Positions 25,594 through 35,077 of a DNA stretch of 64,000 nucleotides are shown here, one piece after another. The notes under the pieces were generated by a model. The model saw only the letters and a program-made list of their open reading frames with translations. It made no database searches and was not told where the DNA came from. How positions within the stretch are numbered: the stretch's first letter is position 1; each line of letters opens with the position of its first letter. Made by a program: the position numbers and the translations under genes. Source of the stretch: CAVSKL01 sp963728475 [NCBI: Candidatus Eiseniibacteriota bacterium] (GTDB taxonomy: Bacteria; Eisenbacteria; RBG-16-71-46; JABDJR01); contig CAVSKL010000001.1 of assembly GCA_963728475.1 (NCBI GenBank), forward strand, positions 1,240,001 to 1,304,000, in the 5' to 3' direction.

Positions 25594-26397
25594 TTACGGC
25601 CCCGGGGCCGGGCCACCGCCCGGCGAGGTCGGCCGCTCCGGCGCCTCGGGGACGGGCGCGCCGGAGTCCCGGGACTGGACGGATCGCCGCCCCCGCCCCC
25701 GGGCCGCCCCGTGGAAGCCCAGGGCCGGCCCCAGGGCGAAGAACACCAGCCCCGCGGGCAGAACCCCGCGCCGCCCCAGGATCGCGGCGATCAGGAACGA
25801 GGCGAACCCCACCGTCACGTAGATGAGGTGCACCTGGATGCTGGTGACGGTGTCGAATCGCTCCACCGCGGTCAGCTCCAGTTCCCGGCGGCGCCGCCAC
25901 GCGTGCAGGTAGAGGAACGCGAACACCCCGAACACCGCCATGAACCCCGCGGCGTAGGTCATGAGAAGGCCCGCCCCCTGGTCGGGCCGGATGGTGAGCG
26001 GGATCTCGCCGGATCCGGTCCCCAGGATCTGCTGGAGCATGAGGGTGAACACGAACTTCAAGGGATAGACGTAGAAGAGCACCACGAACAGCAGCGCCGA
26101 GTTCAGGAACAGGGTCGTCCCGTCGCTCAGGCCGTACCGGCGGAAGAAGACGTAGTGGGCGTGCCAGATCACCAGCAGAAGGGTGAAGCAGATCCCGAAG
26201 GCGGGGAAGTTCCGCATGGTGCCCAAGAGCTGATCGAAGGAGTGCGGCACCTCGAGCGAGACCACCAGGAGGGTGATCGCGAACCCGAACACCGCGTCGC
26301 TCAGCCCTTCCAGGCGCGACACCTCGCCGCCCCGCCACCGGAACCCCGGACTTCCGCCCCATCCCCGCCGCATGGCCGCCGCCCGCACTCCCGTCAT
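25594..26397 (-). CDS. TMEM175-like potassium channel family protein
   Basis: 267 aa from the ATG at 26397. Six hydrophobic segments follow the hallmark first helix RLEGLSDAVFGFAITLLVV (about residues 28-46), a variant of the RxxxFSD motif that lines the pore of bacterial TMEM175/DUF1211 channels. The C-terminus (about 230-267) is Arg/Pro/Gly-rich and probably cytoplasmic. The start overlaps the antiporter stop by 4 bp (ATGA), so both are translated together: a cation/proton antiporter and a K+ channel, suggesting ion or pH homeostasis. Confidence 0.85.
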   Translation of the reverse strand: MTGVRAAAMRRGWGGSPGFRWRGGEVSRLEGLSDAVFGFAITLLVVSLEVPHSFDQLLGTMRNFPAFGICFTLLLVIWHAHYVFFRRYGLSDGTTLFLNSALLFVVLFYVYPLKFVFTLMLQQILGTGSGEIPLTIRPDQGAGLLMTYAAGFMAVFGVFAFLYLHAWRRRRELELTAVERFDTVTSIQVHLIYVTVGFASFLIAAILGRRGVLPAGLVFFALGPALGFHGAARGRGRRSVQSRDSGAPVPEAPERPTSPGGGPAPGP

Positions 26398-28043
26398 CGC
26401 TCCTCTCCCCGGCCCGGCTCGGCCTCGCTCTCCTCGCGATCCTCTTCCTCGGCGCGCCGCACCGTCTCTTCCTCGGGCTCGGGCTCCGCCGTCACCCCCG
26501 ACTCCACCTCCACCAGCCGCGCGTCCACGTCGGCGAGGAGCTTCTCGTAGGCTTCGTGGCTCAACGTCCCCTGGTGGTAGGCCGAGATCGCCTTGTTCTT
26601 CTCCACCAGCAGCAAGTGCCGCCGCGCCCAGCGCATCTCGTCGCGATGCAAGACATCCTCCTTCACGTGCATCTCCCGCAGTTCCGACTCGGCGTCGTCC
26701 ACCGCCTTCCGGTAGGCCTCGCGCAGCTCGCCGAGGACGTCGGTGGGGGTGGCGCGGGTGCGGGCCATGTCCTCGATCTCCTCCAGCGCGGCGTTGGCCG
26801 CCTGCAGCAGCCCCCGCTTCACCTCGTATTCGGTGCGCCCCGTGCTCATCGTCACCACCCCGAGCTTGCGCAACAAGGGCGCCATGGTGACGCCCTGGAT
26901 CAGGATCGACAGGAATACCACCCCGAAGGTCATGTTCACCAGGAGGTCGCGGTGGGGAAAGTCGGGGGCCAGGCTCAGCACCAGCACCATGGAGAGGCCG
27001 CCCCGGAGTCCGCCCCAGGTGACGATCGCGCTCCAGGACCGGGAGATCGGGTTCCGGGTGGCGTGCAGGAGCGCCGACACCCCCGTGATCACCACCGCCC
27101 TCCCCGCCGTCACCGCCAGGTAGGCCACCAGGACCGCCTGCCAGGAGTGGAGGAGGCTCTTGAGATGGATCTCGAACCCGATGAGCAGAAACACCATCGA
27201 ATTCAGCGCGAAGGCGATGTACTCCCAGAACGTCTCCACCGCGATCCGGGTGGACGGGGACATGCCCACCCTTGCCCCGTAGTTGCCGCAGAAGAGTCCC
27301 GCGGTCACGACGGCGATCACCCCCGAATAGTGGAGCTGCTCGGCCAGCACGAACGACCCGTAGGCGGCGATGGTGGTGATGGTGATCTCGATCATCGGCT
27401 CGTCGACCTGCTTGATCACCTGGGAGGCGGCCAGCCCCACCCCGGTTCCCACCAAGAGGCCCGCCCCCACGATGACCAGGAAGTCCATGGCCAAGCCCCT
27501 GGCCTGGACCTGGGAGCCGGTGGCCAGCGCCAGCGCCAGGGTGAAGAACACGATGGCGGTGCCGTCGTTGAGGAGGCTCTCGCTCTCCATCAGCACCGCC
27601 AGCCGCTTGGGCGCCCCCAGCGAGCGGAAGAGGCCGACCACCGCGATGGGGTCGGTGGCGGAGATGAGCGCGCCGAACACCAGGGCGTAGTGCCAGTGGA
27701 AGCGGGTCACGAAGTCCAGGGCGTCGGCCACCGGGGTGATGATCAGCGTCACCAGCACCGTGGCCGCGATCACCCCGGGGACGGCCAGCGCGAACACCGC
27801 GGTCCGTTCCTGCCAGAACGCGCGGAACTCCAGGTGAAAGGCGGCCTCGAACAGGAGCCCGGGGAGGAACACCGAGAACAAGAGGTCGCGGGTGAGGTGG
27901 GGGGGTTCGAAGGCGTGCGTCACCCCCAGGATCAGCCCGGCCACCACCAGGGCCACGGTGTAGGGGATGCGTAGCCGCCGCACCATGATCGCCACCGCGG
28001 TGGCCACCATGAACATCAGGATGAAGACGGTTTCGCCGTGCAT
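26394..28043 (-). CDS. CPA1-type cation/proton antiporter
   Basis: 549 aa. About 12 transmembrane helices fill residues 1-400, with GALISATDPIAVVGLFRSLG (the TDP motif near residue 128), ESLLNDGTAIVFFTLAL (the ND motif near 160) and GLRGGLSMVLVL typical of CPA1/NhaP Na+(K+)/H+ exchangers. A hydrophilic C-terminal tail (about 410-549) is strongly charged and helical with many E/R, ending in a Glu-rich stretch, and may be a regulatory coiled coil. The inner-membrane protein overlaps a TMEM175-like channel gene. Confidence 0.92.
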   Translation of the reverse strand: MHGETVFILMFMVATAVAIMVRRLRIPYTVALVVAGLILGVTHAFEPPHLTRDLLFSVFLPGLLFEAAFHLEFRAFWQERTAVFALAVPGVIAATVLVTLIITPVADALDFVTRFHWHYALVFGALISATDPIAVVGLFRSLGAPKRLAVLMESESLLNDGTAIVFFTLALALATGSQVQARGLAMDFLVIVGAGLLVGTGVGLAASQVIKQVDEPMIEITITTIAAYGSFVLAEQLHYSGVIAVVTAGLFCGNYGARVGMSPSTRIAVETFWEYIAFALNSMVFLLIGFEIHLKSLLHSWQAVLVAYLAVTAGRAVVITGVSALLHATRNPISRSWSAIVTWGGLRGGLSMVLVLSLAPDFPHRDLLVNMTFGVVFLSILIQGVTMAPLLRKLGVVTMSTGRTEYEVKRGLLQAANAALEEIEDMARTRATPTDVLGELREAYRKAVDDAESELREMHVKEDVLHRDEMRWARRHLLLVEKNKAISAYHQGTLSHEAYEKLLADVDARLVEVESGVTAEPEPEEETVRRAEEEDREESEAEPGRGEER

Positions 28044-28099
28044 GTCCCTCCCGGAGGCGGTTCAGGCCCGGTGCGATTGTTTCCCGGAGCGACGATGGA

Positions 28100-29773
28100 T
28101 CAACTCAAGGACGGATGCTTCTCATGATACCCGGTTTTGTCCTGGTATGCCTTGGCCACGGCAAGGAGGCGGTCTTCGCCGAAGAGGCGCCCGGTGAAGG
28201 TGATCGAGGCCGGGGTGCCGTCCTCCCGGAACCCGTTCCGCACCACCACCGACGGCTGCCCGGTGAGGTTGGTGATGAGGAGCGTGCCCCCGCCGTAGGT
28301 GGGGTGGACGTAGACGTCCACCTCCTCGACCGCCTTGCGGTACGCCTCCATGAGGAGCGTGCGGGCGCGGTTGGCCTGGATGTACTCCACCGCCGGGACC
28401 AGCTGCGCGGCGCGGAAGACGTTGGGCCAGGCCTGGGCCGCCTGCCGCACCATGAGGTCGTCGCGGTTGGAGAGCGTCAGGTCGTTGAAGGCGGCGGCGG
28501 CCTCGGACTCCAGGATGAAGAGCATATCGCCCACCGGGAGGTCCGGCAGCTTCACTTCCCGCAGCCGGAACCCCATGGCGCGCAGGGTCCGGAGCGCGGC
28601 CTGGTCGAAATGGTAGTCGGTGCCCTCGTCCTGGAACGCGGCGGCGTCGAAGCCCACCCGGAGGGTGCGCGGATCCAGGCCCGCGTCCCAGTTGAAGGGG
28701 GCGTCGATCACCGCCGGGTCCTTGCCGTCCGACCCCCGGACCGCGTCGAGGACCAGCGCGCAGTCCTCGACGGTGCGGCAGATCGGCCCGGCCTTGTCCA
28801 TGCTCCAGCTGAGCGCCATGCACCCCGCGCGGCTCACCCTTCCGAACGTCGGACGCAGCCCGGTAGCGCCGCACCGGCTGGAGGGCGAGATGATCGAGCC
28901 CAGGGTCTCGGTCCCGACCGCGAAGCCGACCAGGCCCGCCGCCACCGCGGCGGCCGGCCCCGCCGAGGAGCCGCTCGAGCCCTGATCGAGCTTCCAGGGG
29001 TTCATGGTCTGGCCGCCGAACCACACGTCGCCCCAGGCCAGCGCCCCCACGCTGAGTTTTGCGGTCAGAACCGCCCCCGCGTCGCGGAGCCGGCTCACCA
29101 CCGTGGAATCCTCGTCCGGCACCCGGTTCCGGTAGGGCGCCGCCCCCCAGGTGGTGCGGATCCCCTTGGTGTCGTAGAGGTCCTTGATCCCGTAAGGGAT
29201 GCCGTGGAGCGGCCCGCGGTACCCGCCGGCGCGGATCTCGCGGTCGGCCTCCGCCGCCTGCCGCATGGCCTGGTCCTCGGTCAGGGTGATCACGCAGTGG
29301 AGTTCGCGATCGAACCGCTTCAACCGGCCCAGGTAGAACTTGGTGAGATCGGTGGAGGTGATCCGCCGTCCGCGAATGAGAGCGCCGAGATGGGTGAGGG
29401 GGAGGAAGGCCAGGCCGTCCCCGGAGGTGGGGAGGGCCGGCGCCGGGACCTCGGTGGGACGGATGGGGAGGTCGGGGCCGGTGATGGCCTCTCCCGGCCG
29501 GAGCGGGCGGAACACCAGCGCGGGGGGGACGTCGTGGGTGAGCGGAAGGCCGCGGAGCCTGTCGAAGTTCTGGAGGTGGTCGTTCACCCCCTTTTCCATC
29601 AGTTTCCGCTCGCCGTCGGTGAAGGTGAGCCCGGCCAGGGTCTCCGCCTTGGCGATGGCGGCGGCGGTGACCGCTTCCTTTCCCTGCGCCCATACCTCGG
29701 GGGCGATGAGGGTGGCGGCCCCGATGGTGGAGAACCAGGCCAGGAAGCGGCGGCGGTCGAGCGGCTGGGCCAT
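28100..29773 (-). CDS. Tat-exported amidase (amidase-signature family)
   Basis: 557 aa. The N-terminus has a twin-arginine signal (DRRRFLAWFSTIGAATLIAP), so export in folded form is predicted. The amidase-signature Ser-Ser-Lys triad is intact: lysine in GIPYGIKDLYDTKG, cis-Ser region in the Gly/Ser-rich DQGSSGSSAGPAAA and nucleophile in VGTETLGSIISPSSRCG. The family includes GatA-like, fatty-acid and aryl amidases; an exported amidase probably cleaves an extracellular or periplasmic amide. The gene is 56 bp upstream of the antiporter on the same strand. Confidence 0.93.
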   Translation of the reverse strand: MAQPLDRRRFLAWFSTIGAATLIAPEVWAQGKEAVTAAAIAKAETLAGLTFTDGERKLMEKGVNDHLQNFDRLRGLPLTHDVPPALVFRPLRPGEAITGPDLPIRPTEVPAPALPTSGDGLAFLPLTHLGALIRGRRITSTDLTKFYLGRLKRFDRELHCVITLTEDQAMRQAAEADREIRAGGYRGPLHGIPYGIKDLYDTKGIRTTWGAAPYRNRVPDEDSTVVSRLRDAGAVLTAKLSVGALAWGDVWFGGQTMNPWKLDQGSSGSSAGPAAAVAAGLVGFAVGTETLGSIISPSSRCGATGLRPTFGRVSRAGCMALSWSMDKAGPICRTVEDCALVLDAVRGSDGKDPAVIDAPFNWDAGLDPRTLRVGFDAAAFQDEGTDYHFDQAALRTLRAMGFRLREVKLPDLPVGDMLFILESEAAAAFNDLTLSNRDDLMVRQAAQAWPNVFRAAQLVPAVEYIQANRARTLLMEAYRKAVEEVDVYVHPTYGGGTLLITNLTGQPSVVVRNGFREDGTPASITFTGRLFGEDRLLAVAKAYQDKTGYHEKHPSLS

Positions 29774-29883
29774 GCGGAACGCTCCTTCCGGTGGGTCGCG
29801 GCGATGCGGATCCGGGACGCCTTCTTATAGCACGGGCGCGGCGGCCGCGCATCCGGCGCCTTCGCCGGCGGGGGCCGGTCTTG

Positions 29884-29889
29884 TATAGT
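29884..29889 (+). promoter_or_regulatory. Candidate promoter, -10 TATAGT
   Basis: TATAGT at 29884, with TTCGCC as a possible -35 hexamer separated by 17 bp (29861-29866), 70 nt before the start at 29960. The hexamer is followed immediately by CCCGGG. Confidence 0.45.
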
Positions 29890-29959
29890 CCCGGGCGCGG
29901 GTCTTCCCCCGCCCGCCGCGCGCGACGGTCGGGCCGCGCGCCTGATCCGGGAGCCCCTC

Positions 29960-32914
29960 ATGAACCGGAAACCACAGAGGCCGGGACGCGCGATCACCGC
30001 CGCGGTGTGGCTGGCCGCCGCGACCGCGGTTCCGCACGGCCGGGCCCTTGCCCAGCCCCTTCACACCCTGTTCCCCGAGAGCCGGGTGGACTGGACGCTC
30101 CTCGAGCGCCACGGCGACTTCCATCTGAGCTACGGGGTGGCCGACCGCGACCTGGCCGGCCGCGCCCACTGGGTGTTCGTGGTGCGGGGGGCGGCCCCGC
30201 GGCCGGGCGCGCGGGCGGTGTTCACGCTGCGGCTCTCCGACTTCGGATACGGGCCGCAGCCGGTGGCCTCGGCGGGATTCTGGTTGTGGCGGTGGGAAGC
30301 GCGGGCGGTGCGCCCCCCCAACGCCGTCGTCCTCCAGCTCGAGGACGCGGAGGGGCGCGTGCTCGATCTCACCCCGGGCGGGCGCACCCGCGACTACGCG
30401 GAATACGGGGAGCTGGCCCCTCAGGATGCCCTGTGGGAGTCGTATGCCTCGGTGGACGAAGCCCTGGCCTGGGACCGCGCCCGCGGGCGCGCGCCCGCCG
30501 GCGGGTTCGGTCCGGTCACCGGCCTCCGGTTGACGTTGGCCGTGTTCGACGACCAGGAGGTGCGGGTGGGGCCGATCGCCTTCGGGCCCGCGCGCGGAGA
30601 CTCCGGGATCCCCCCGCTCCTCTACCGGGGCCTGGGCGAGGACCTGGAGCCGGGGGCGTCGCTCACCGTGGACCTGGACGGGGACGGCGTGCCGGAAGTG
30701 GTGACGCCGGACCGGGCCGGGAGCAAGGTCTGGCGCTACCGCGCGCGCGACCGCGCGTTTCATCCCCAGGCCCGGAACGGAGCCCTCGGCCGGGCTGCGC
30801 CCTATCACCTGGCCGTCGCCGCCGACCTGGACGGGGACGGCGACCCGGACCTGGTCGCCGCCGATCCCGACGATCGCACCTTCCACGTTCTGCTCAACCG
30901 CCGGGACGGGTTCGCGGACCGGAGCTTTTTGGTGGAGTTTCCGGCGGGTCCGGACCGCGCCGCCGCTCCCGGGCGGACCTACCTCAGCTCCATGGCCCTG
31001 GCCGACGACGACGGCGACGTGAAGTTGGATCTCTTTCTGGGCTATCTCCGCTTCGATCGCGACTCCAGCGCCTGCGTTCTGCGGCTTTCCGGGCGCGGAG
31101 CGGGGTTCGGGCCACCGGCTCCGGTGGCCGCGACCCGCGGACCCGCCTCCGGGAGCACCGCGCTTCAGGCGGTGCTGGATCTGGACGGGGACGGCCGGGA
31201 CGACCTGGTCACCGTCGCCGCCGGGCGGGGGATCTTCGCGGCGCCCGGCCGGGGCGACGGGGCCTTCGGGCCGGCGGTCTGCCTGGATCCGCTCATCAAC
31301 GACGGGCGCCCCCGGGCGATCGCGGCCGGGGACGTGGACGGGGACGGGCGGATCGACCTGTACTTGCCGGTGAGCGGGATGTCCCGGCTCTCCAACCGCT
31401 CGGATCAGAACCGGCTCTACCTGAACCGCGGAGGATTCCGGTTCACCGAGGCGGCCGGCGGCTACGGGTTGACCGGTGAGCCGGTGAGCCGGGACGCGGT
31501 GTTCGCGGAGGTGAACGGACGCCCCGGCCCCGAGCTGGTGGTGCTGGAGCGGAACCTCGGGGTGGTGGTGTACGACGTGGCCGCCGCCGGCGGCGGGACG
31601 GCGCCGGCGGACACCCTTCGGCTCCCCTCCGAACTCACCGCCGGCGCGCACCGGGTGGCCGCCGCCGATCTGGATCGAGACGGGCGGACGGAGCTGGTGG
31701 TGACGCGTGAGGAGGGGCCTACGGTGGTGCGCCTCCCGGACGCGGGCCCGGTGCGCACGGTGCGGCTGCGCGCGCCCGGCCCGGGCTCGGAAGGGGTGGG
31801 GGCGGTGATCCTGTTCGCCGGGGGACGGCGGTTGCCGCTCGTCTCGACCGATCATGCCGCCCCCGGGCCGGTGGTGGTGGCGGCCGGGGAACGCGCGCGG
31901 GTGCTGGGGGGGGCCGACACGGTGGAAGTGCCGGTGGGCGCGCCGGGGGGGATGGTCACGGTGAACTTCCGCCCGCGGGGAGGCGGCTGGCTCCGCTACC
32001 GCGCCCCCACCTGGTGGGAGATCCCCTACGCCGCGGCGGCGCGGCGCGGGGTGCGGGTGGCGGGCGTGCTGGCGCTGGTGGGGCTGACCGGGCTCACCTG
32101 GTCGGGGTGGCGGCGCGCCACCCGCCGGAACCGGGAGCGGATGTGGCGCGAACTCCTGGCCGGGATCGGGCTCTCTTCCCATGCCTCCTGGCGGAAGGCG
32201 CTGGTCGCGTTCACCCGGGCGGTCTCCGCCGGGGCCTCGGAGGAGGGGGGCGAAGCGGCGGGAGTTCCGCGGGAACGGCCCCGCGACCGGCTGCCGGAAG
32301 CGGTGCTGGAGGAGCTTCGAGGCTCGGTGAAACTGGCGGCGCAGCTCGACCTGGAAGGGGCTCGAAGCGCGGGGCGGGCGATCCGGGAGCTGGCGCGCGT
32401 TCACGGTCCCGGGCCCGGCCCCGGCCGGCCGGTGGAGGCGGCGCGGGCCCTGGAATCCTCGCTCCGGCTGATCCAGCGCGAGCTGGCCGAGCGGTTTTCC
32501 TGCGATCTCGACGCGGTGTTCGCCGGCGTGGCCCGGTTCCGCGCCGCCCCCGGAACCCGAATCGAGAGGGGGGAGGGCGATGCCGAGCTGTGGGCGCGGT
32601 TTCCGCTCCGCGAGGGCGACGCCTTCGCCTGCCTGGACGAGCTGGTGGCCAATGCGCTCAAGAAGGATCCCGCGCCGGGCCGGATCACCGTCGCCGCCCG
32701 CGCCCGGGGAACGCAGGTGGCGGTGCTGGCGGTGGAGGACGACGGCGCCCCCCTGGACCGCGAGCGGTCGCGGGAAGCGCGCCCCGGCACCCGCCGGGGG
32801 CTCGATCTCCTGGCCGCGAGGCTCCGCCCCTACGGCCCCCGGGTGGGCCTCGAGGATCGTCCCGAGGGCGGAGTGCGGGCGGAGATTTGCGTGCCCCGCT
32901 TCGACCTGGACTGA
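29960..32914 (+). CDS. FG-GAP/VCBS-repeat receptor with C-terminal HATPase domain
   Basis: 984 aa. A signal peptide (to about residue 34) precedes a large extracytoplasmic part. It contains FG-GAP/VCBS-type calcium-binding loops DLDGDGVPE (from residue 238), DLDGDGDPD (289), DLDGDGRDD (409) and DVDGDGRID (458) plus degenerate ones (DDDGD, DLDRDG), as in integrin-like propellers. One membrane helix (AGVLALVGLTGLTWSGW, about residue 700) follows. The cytoplasmic part ends in a GHKL ATPase domain: N-box DELVANALK (about 893), G1 VEDDGAP, G2 RRGLDLLAARL. I see no phospho-accepting His helix like HisKA; LRLIQRELAERF precedes the ATPase in the LytS-type position. No response regulator gene is adjacent. 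Function as a sensor is inferred. Confidence 0.82.
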   Translation: MNRKPQRPGRAITAAVWLAAATAVPHGRALAQPLHTLFPESRVDWTLLERHGDFHLSYGVADRDLAGRAHWVFVVRGAAPRPGARAVFTLRLSDFGYGPQPVASAGFWLWRWEARAVRPPNAVVLQLEDAEGRVLDLTPGGRTRDYAEYGELAPQDALWESYASVDEALAWDRARGRAPAGGFGPVTGLRLTLAVFDDQEVRVGPIAFGPARGDSGIPPLLYRGLGEDLEPGASLTVDLDGDGVPEVVTPDRAGSKVWRYRARDRAFHPQARNGALGRAAPYHLAVAADLDGDGDPDLVAADPDDRTFHVLLNRRDGFADRSFLVEFPAGPDRAAAPGRTYLSSMALADDDGDVKLDLFLGYLRFDRDSSACVLRLSGRGAGFGPPAPVAATRGPASGSTALQAVLDLDGDGRDDLVTVAAGRGIFAAPGRGDGAFGPAVCLDPLINDGRPRAIAAGDVDGDGRIDLYLPVSGMSRLSNRSDQNRLYLNRGGFRFTEAAGGYGLTGEPVSRDAVFAEVNGRPGPELVVLERNLGVVVYDVAAAGGGTAPADTLRLPSELTAGAHRVAAADLDRDGRTELVVTREEGPTVVRLPDAGPVRTVRLRAPGPGSEGVGAVILFAGGRRLPLVSTDHAAPGPVVVAAGERARVLGGADTVEVPVGAPGGMVTVNFRPRGGGWLRYRAPTWWEIPYAAAARRGVRVAGVLALVGLTGLTWSGWRRATRRNRERMWRELLAGIGLSSHASWRKALVAFTRAVSAGASEEGGEAAGVPRERPRDRLPEAVLEELRGSVKLAAQLDLEGARSAGRAIRELARVHGPGPGPGRPVEAARALESSLRLIQRELAERFSCDLDAVFAGVARFRAAPGTRIERGEGDAELWARFPLREGDAFACLDELVANALKKDPAPGRITVAARARGTQVAVLAVEDDGAPLDRERSREARPGTRRGLDLLAARLRPYGPRVGLEDRPEGGVRAEICVPRFDLD

Positions 32915-32964
32915 CCCCGGCGGCGGCGCCGCCCCGGCCACCGGATCGATTTGGCCGGCTTGTC

Positions 32965-32974
32965 TCAAATTTGA
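32965..32974. promoter_or_regulatory. AT-rich palindrome before the DNRLRE gene
   Basis: TCAAATTTGA, a perfect 10-bp palindrome in an isolated AT-rich patch 107 nt before the ATG at 33081. It could be an operator half-site or promoter spacer; weak. Confidence 0.25.
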
Positions 32975-33080
32975 TAGCCTGGGGGGCGTCCGCCGTCTCC
33001 GGCGGACCGAAGCCGGTTCGGACTCCGGCGGGCGGCCGCCCGGCCCCCCGCGATCCGCCGATTCCACCCGAGGTACCGCG

Positions 33081-33827
33081 ATGCGTCGATTCCCCCGCGT
33101 CCCGGCCGCGTTCGCGCTCCCGGTCGCGGCGTTGCTCTTGGCGGCCTCCGCGGTGCGGGTTCCGGCCGGCGAGATCGTCCTCACCCCGCCGGTGGCGCAG
33201 GTGGTGGTCTACCACGACTCCCTCTGTACCCACGCCCCGTGCGGCGGCCGGGAGCAGGACGGCGGGGCCGAGATGGGAGTGGAGCGGCGCGACGGTTGCG
33301 GGAGGCAGAGCCACATGCTCCTCGCCTTCGACCTCACCGATCTGCGCTCCGACCAGGAGATCACGAGCGCGGTGGTCCGCCTCTACGCGGTGGAGCAGAC
33401 CGAGTACAACAGCGCCACCTTCTGCGTGGCCCGGCTCACCGAGGCGTTCGTGCCCGGCGAGACCGACTGGTGCCGGCGCGCGGAAGGGAAACCGTGGACG
33501 ACGCCGGGGGGCACCTACGCCGTCGCGGGCATGGCCGCCCGGGTGGTGCCGAGCAAGGTGGCCGAGGACCTCCCGCCGGTCAGCACCAAGTACGCCTACC
33601 GCCAGTGGCTGGAGTTCGACGTCACCGGCATCGTCCGCGACTGGGTGGAAAAGAAGGCGCCCAACTGCGGACTGGTGGTGTTCCAGCGGAGCCTGGGAAT
33701 GCACGGTCGGAACCAGGCGGTCGCCTTCGCCACCGAGAAGCGCGGGGCCGGCGCCGAAGCCCCCCAGCTCGCGATCACCTTCGGCGGGGAGGCTCCGCTC
33801 GCGGACGGGAAACCGGAGCCGAAGTAG
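33081..33827 (+). CDS. Exported DNRLRE-domain protein
   Basis: 248 aa. A signal peptide (ALPVAALLLAASAVRVPAG) is followed by a jelly-roll of the DNRLRE type: SHMLLAFDLTDLRSDQEITSAVVRLYAV, ARLTEAFVPGETDWCRRAEGKPWTTPGG, and FDVTGIVRDWVEKKAPNCGLVVFQ (DVT..V..W motif). Such domains form extracellular carbohydrate-binding or structural modules. It has several Cys residues that could pair. It lies behind the FG-GAP receptor but with a 166-bp gap. The minus-strand ferrochelatase ends 3 bp after its stop. Confidence 0.8.
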   Translation: MRRFPRVPAAFALPVAALLLAASAVRVPAGEIVLTPPVAQVVVYHDSLCTHAPCGGREQDGGAEMGVERRDGCGRQSHMLLAFDLTDLRSDQEITSAVVRLYAVEQTEYNSATFCVARLTEAFVPGETDWCRRAEGKPWTTPGGTYAVAGMAARVVPSKVAEDLPPVSTKYAYRQWLEFDVTGIVRDWVEKKAPNCGLVVFQRSLGMHGRNQAVAFATEKRGAGAEAPQLAITFGGEAPLADGKPEPK

Positions 33828-33830
33828 CCG

Positions 33831-34907
33831 TCACGCGTCCGCGCGCGGGACCCGCACCGTGCCTTCCCGCACCAGATCCACCACCGTGTCCACCCACGCC
33901 GGGCCCGCGTTCAGGGACGGCACCAGCTCGAACGCCTCGCCGCCGGCCTTGAGAAACGTCTCCTTCCCCCGGATCGCGATCTCCTCCAGGGTCTCGAGGC
34001 AGTCCGCGACGAACGCGGGGCTCATCACCGCCACCCGCTTCACCCCCGCGCCGGGCAGCGCGGCCAGGGTGAGGTCGGTATAGGGGCGGATCCAGGGGGT
34101 GCGGCCCAGCCGCGACTGGAAGGTGATCTGCCACCGGCCGCTTTCCAGGCCCAGCGCGGCCGCGAGCCGGCGCGAAGTCTCGAAACACTGGGCGCGATAG
34201 CAGTTCCGGTTGGCGTCTTGCAGCCGGTCGCAGCAATCCGCCGAGGCCAGGCAGCGCGACCCGGTGGGGTCGGCGCGGCGCACCTGCCGTTCGGGAAGCC
34301 CGTGATAGCTCATGAGCACCCGGTCGGGGCGGAGCCGCGCCAGGACCGGGCGCGCGGTCCCGGCGAAGGCGCGGATGAATCCGGGGTGGTCGAAGAACGC
34401 GGGCACGGTGGCGAGATCGGGCACGTTCCCGAGGCGGCCCGCCTCGGCGTAGACCTTCTCCAGCGCGGAGCCGGTGGTGGCGGAGGCGAACTGCGGGAAG
34501 AGCGGCAGCACCACCACCCGGTCGGCTCCCGCCGCGCGCAACCGCTCCAGCGCGCCGCCCACCGGGGGATTCCCGTAGCGCATGGCCAGCTCCACCGGGA
34601 CGTCCGGCCCCAGCCGTTCCCGCACCGCCGCCGCCAGGTCCTCGCCGTGGACGAGGAGCGGCGAGCCCCGCTCCGTCCACACCTTGCGGTAGGCTTCCGC
34701 CGAGCGCGGCGAACGGAACGGGGCGATCACGAGATTCACCAGCGCCCACCGTCCGGCCGCGCTCACGTCGATCACCCGGGGATCGGACAGAAACTCGCGC
34801 AGATACCGGCGCACCTCCGGGGTGCGCGGCGCGTCGGGGGTCCCCAGGTTCACGAGGAGGACCCCGGTGCGGCTCGTTCTGGACGGTGTGGAGTCGGGCG
34901 CGTTCAT
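33831..34907 (-). CDS. hemH: Ferrochelatase
   Basis: 358 aa. Catalyses insertion of Fe2+ into protoporphyrin IX, or into coproporphyrin III in bacteria with the coproporphyrin route. Canonical blocks are present: GVLLVNLGTPDAPRTPEVRRYL at the start, YHGLPER (catalytic His near residue 200), CYRAQCFETSRRLA, TFQSRLGRTPWIRPYTD and MSPAFVADCLETLEE (catalytic Glu near residue 290). Length fits a single-domain ferrochelatase. The Cys residues near 240 (CYRAQCF) do not match the classic 2Fe-2S signature. Other haem genes are not in the window. Confidence 0.96.
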   Translation of the reverse strand: MNAPDSTPSRTSRTGVLLVNLGTPDAPRTPEVRRYLREFLSDPRVIDVSAAGRWALVNLVIAPFRSPRSAEAYRKVWTERGSPLLVHGEDLAAAVRERLGPDVPVELAMRYGNPPVGGALERLRAAGADRVVVLPLFPQFASATTGSALEKVYAEAGRLGNVPDLATVPAFFDHPGFIRAFAGTARPVLARLRPDRVLMSYHGLPERQVRRADPTGSRCLASADCCDRLQDANRNCYRAQCFETSRRLAAALGLESGRWQITFQSRLGRTPWIRPYTDLTLAALPGAGVKRVAVMSPAFVADCLETLEEIAIRGKETFLKAGGEAFELVPSLNAGPAWVDTVVDLVREGTVRVPRADA

Positions 34908-35077
34908 GAGCGCTCACAGACTAGGCGCGGGGCGCCCCCCGGGCAATCCCCCGAGGCGCGGGTCGCTGGCCCGGCCGGCAAGCCCGGTGCTAGGATGGCT
35001 TTCGGCTCCCATGCCGTCACCGACCGGGCCCCGGGCCCCGCGGCGGTCCCGCCCCCGTCCCCGCCGCCCCCTCCGCG

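Noticed and set aside
29825-33184. 1119-codon minus-strand ORF
   Set aside because: Shadow of the FG-GAP receptor and DNRLRE genes; no recognisable motif.
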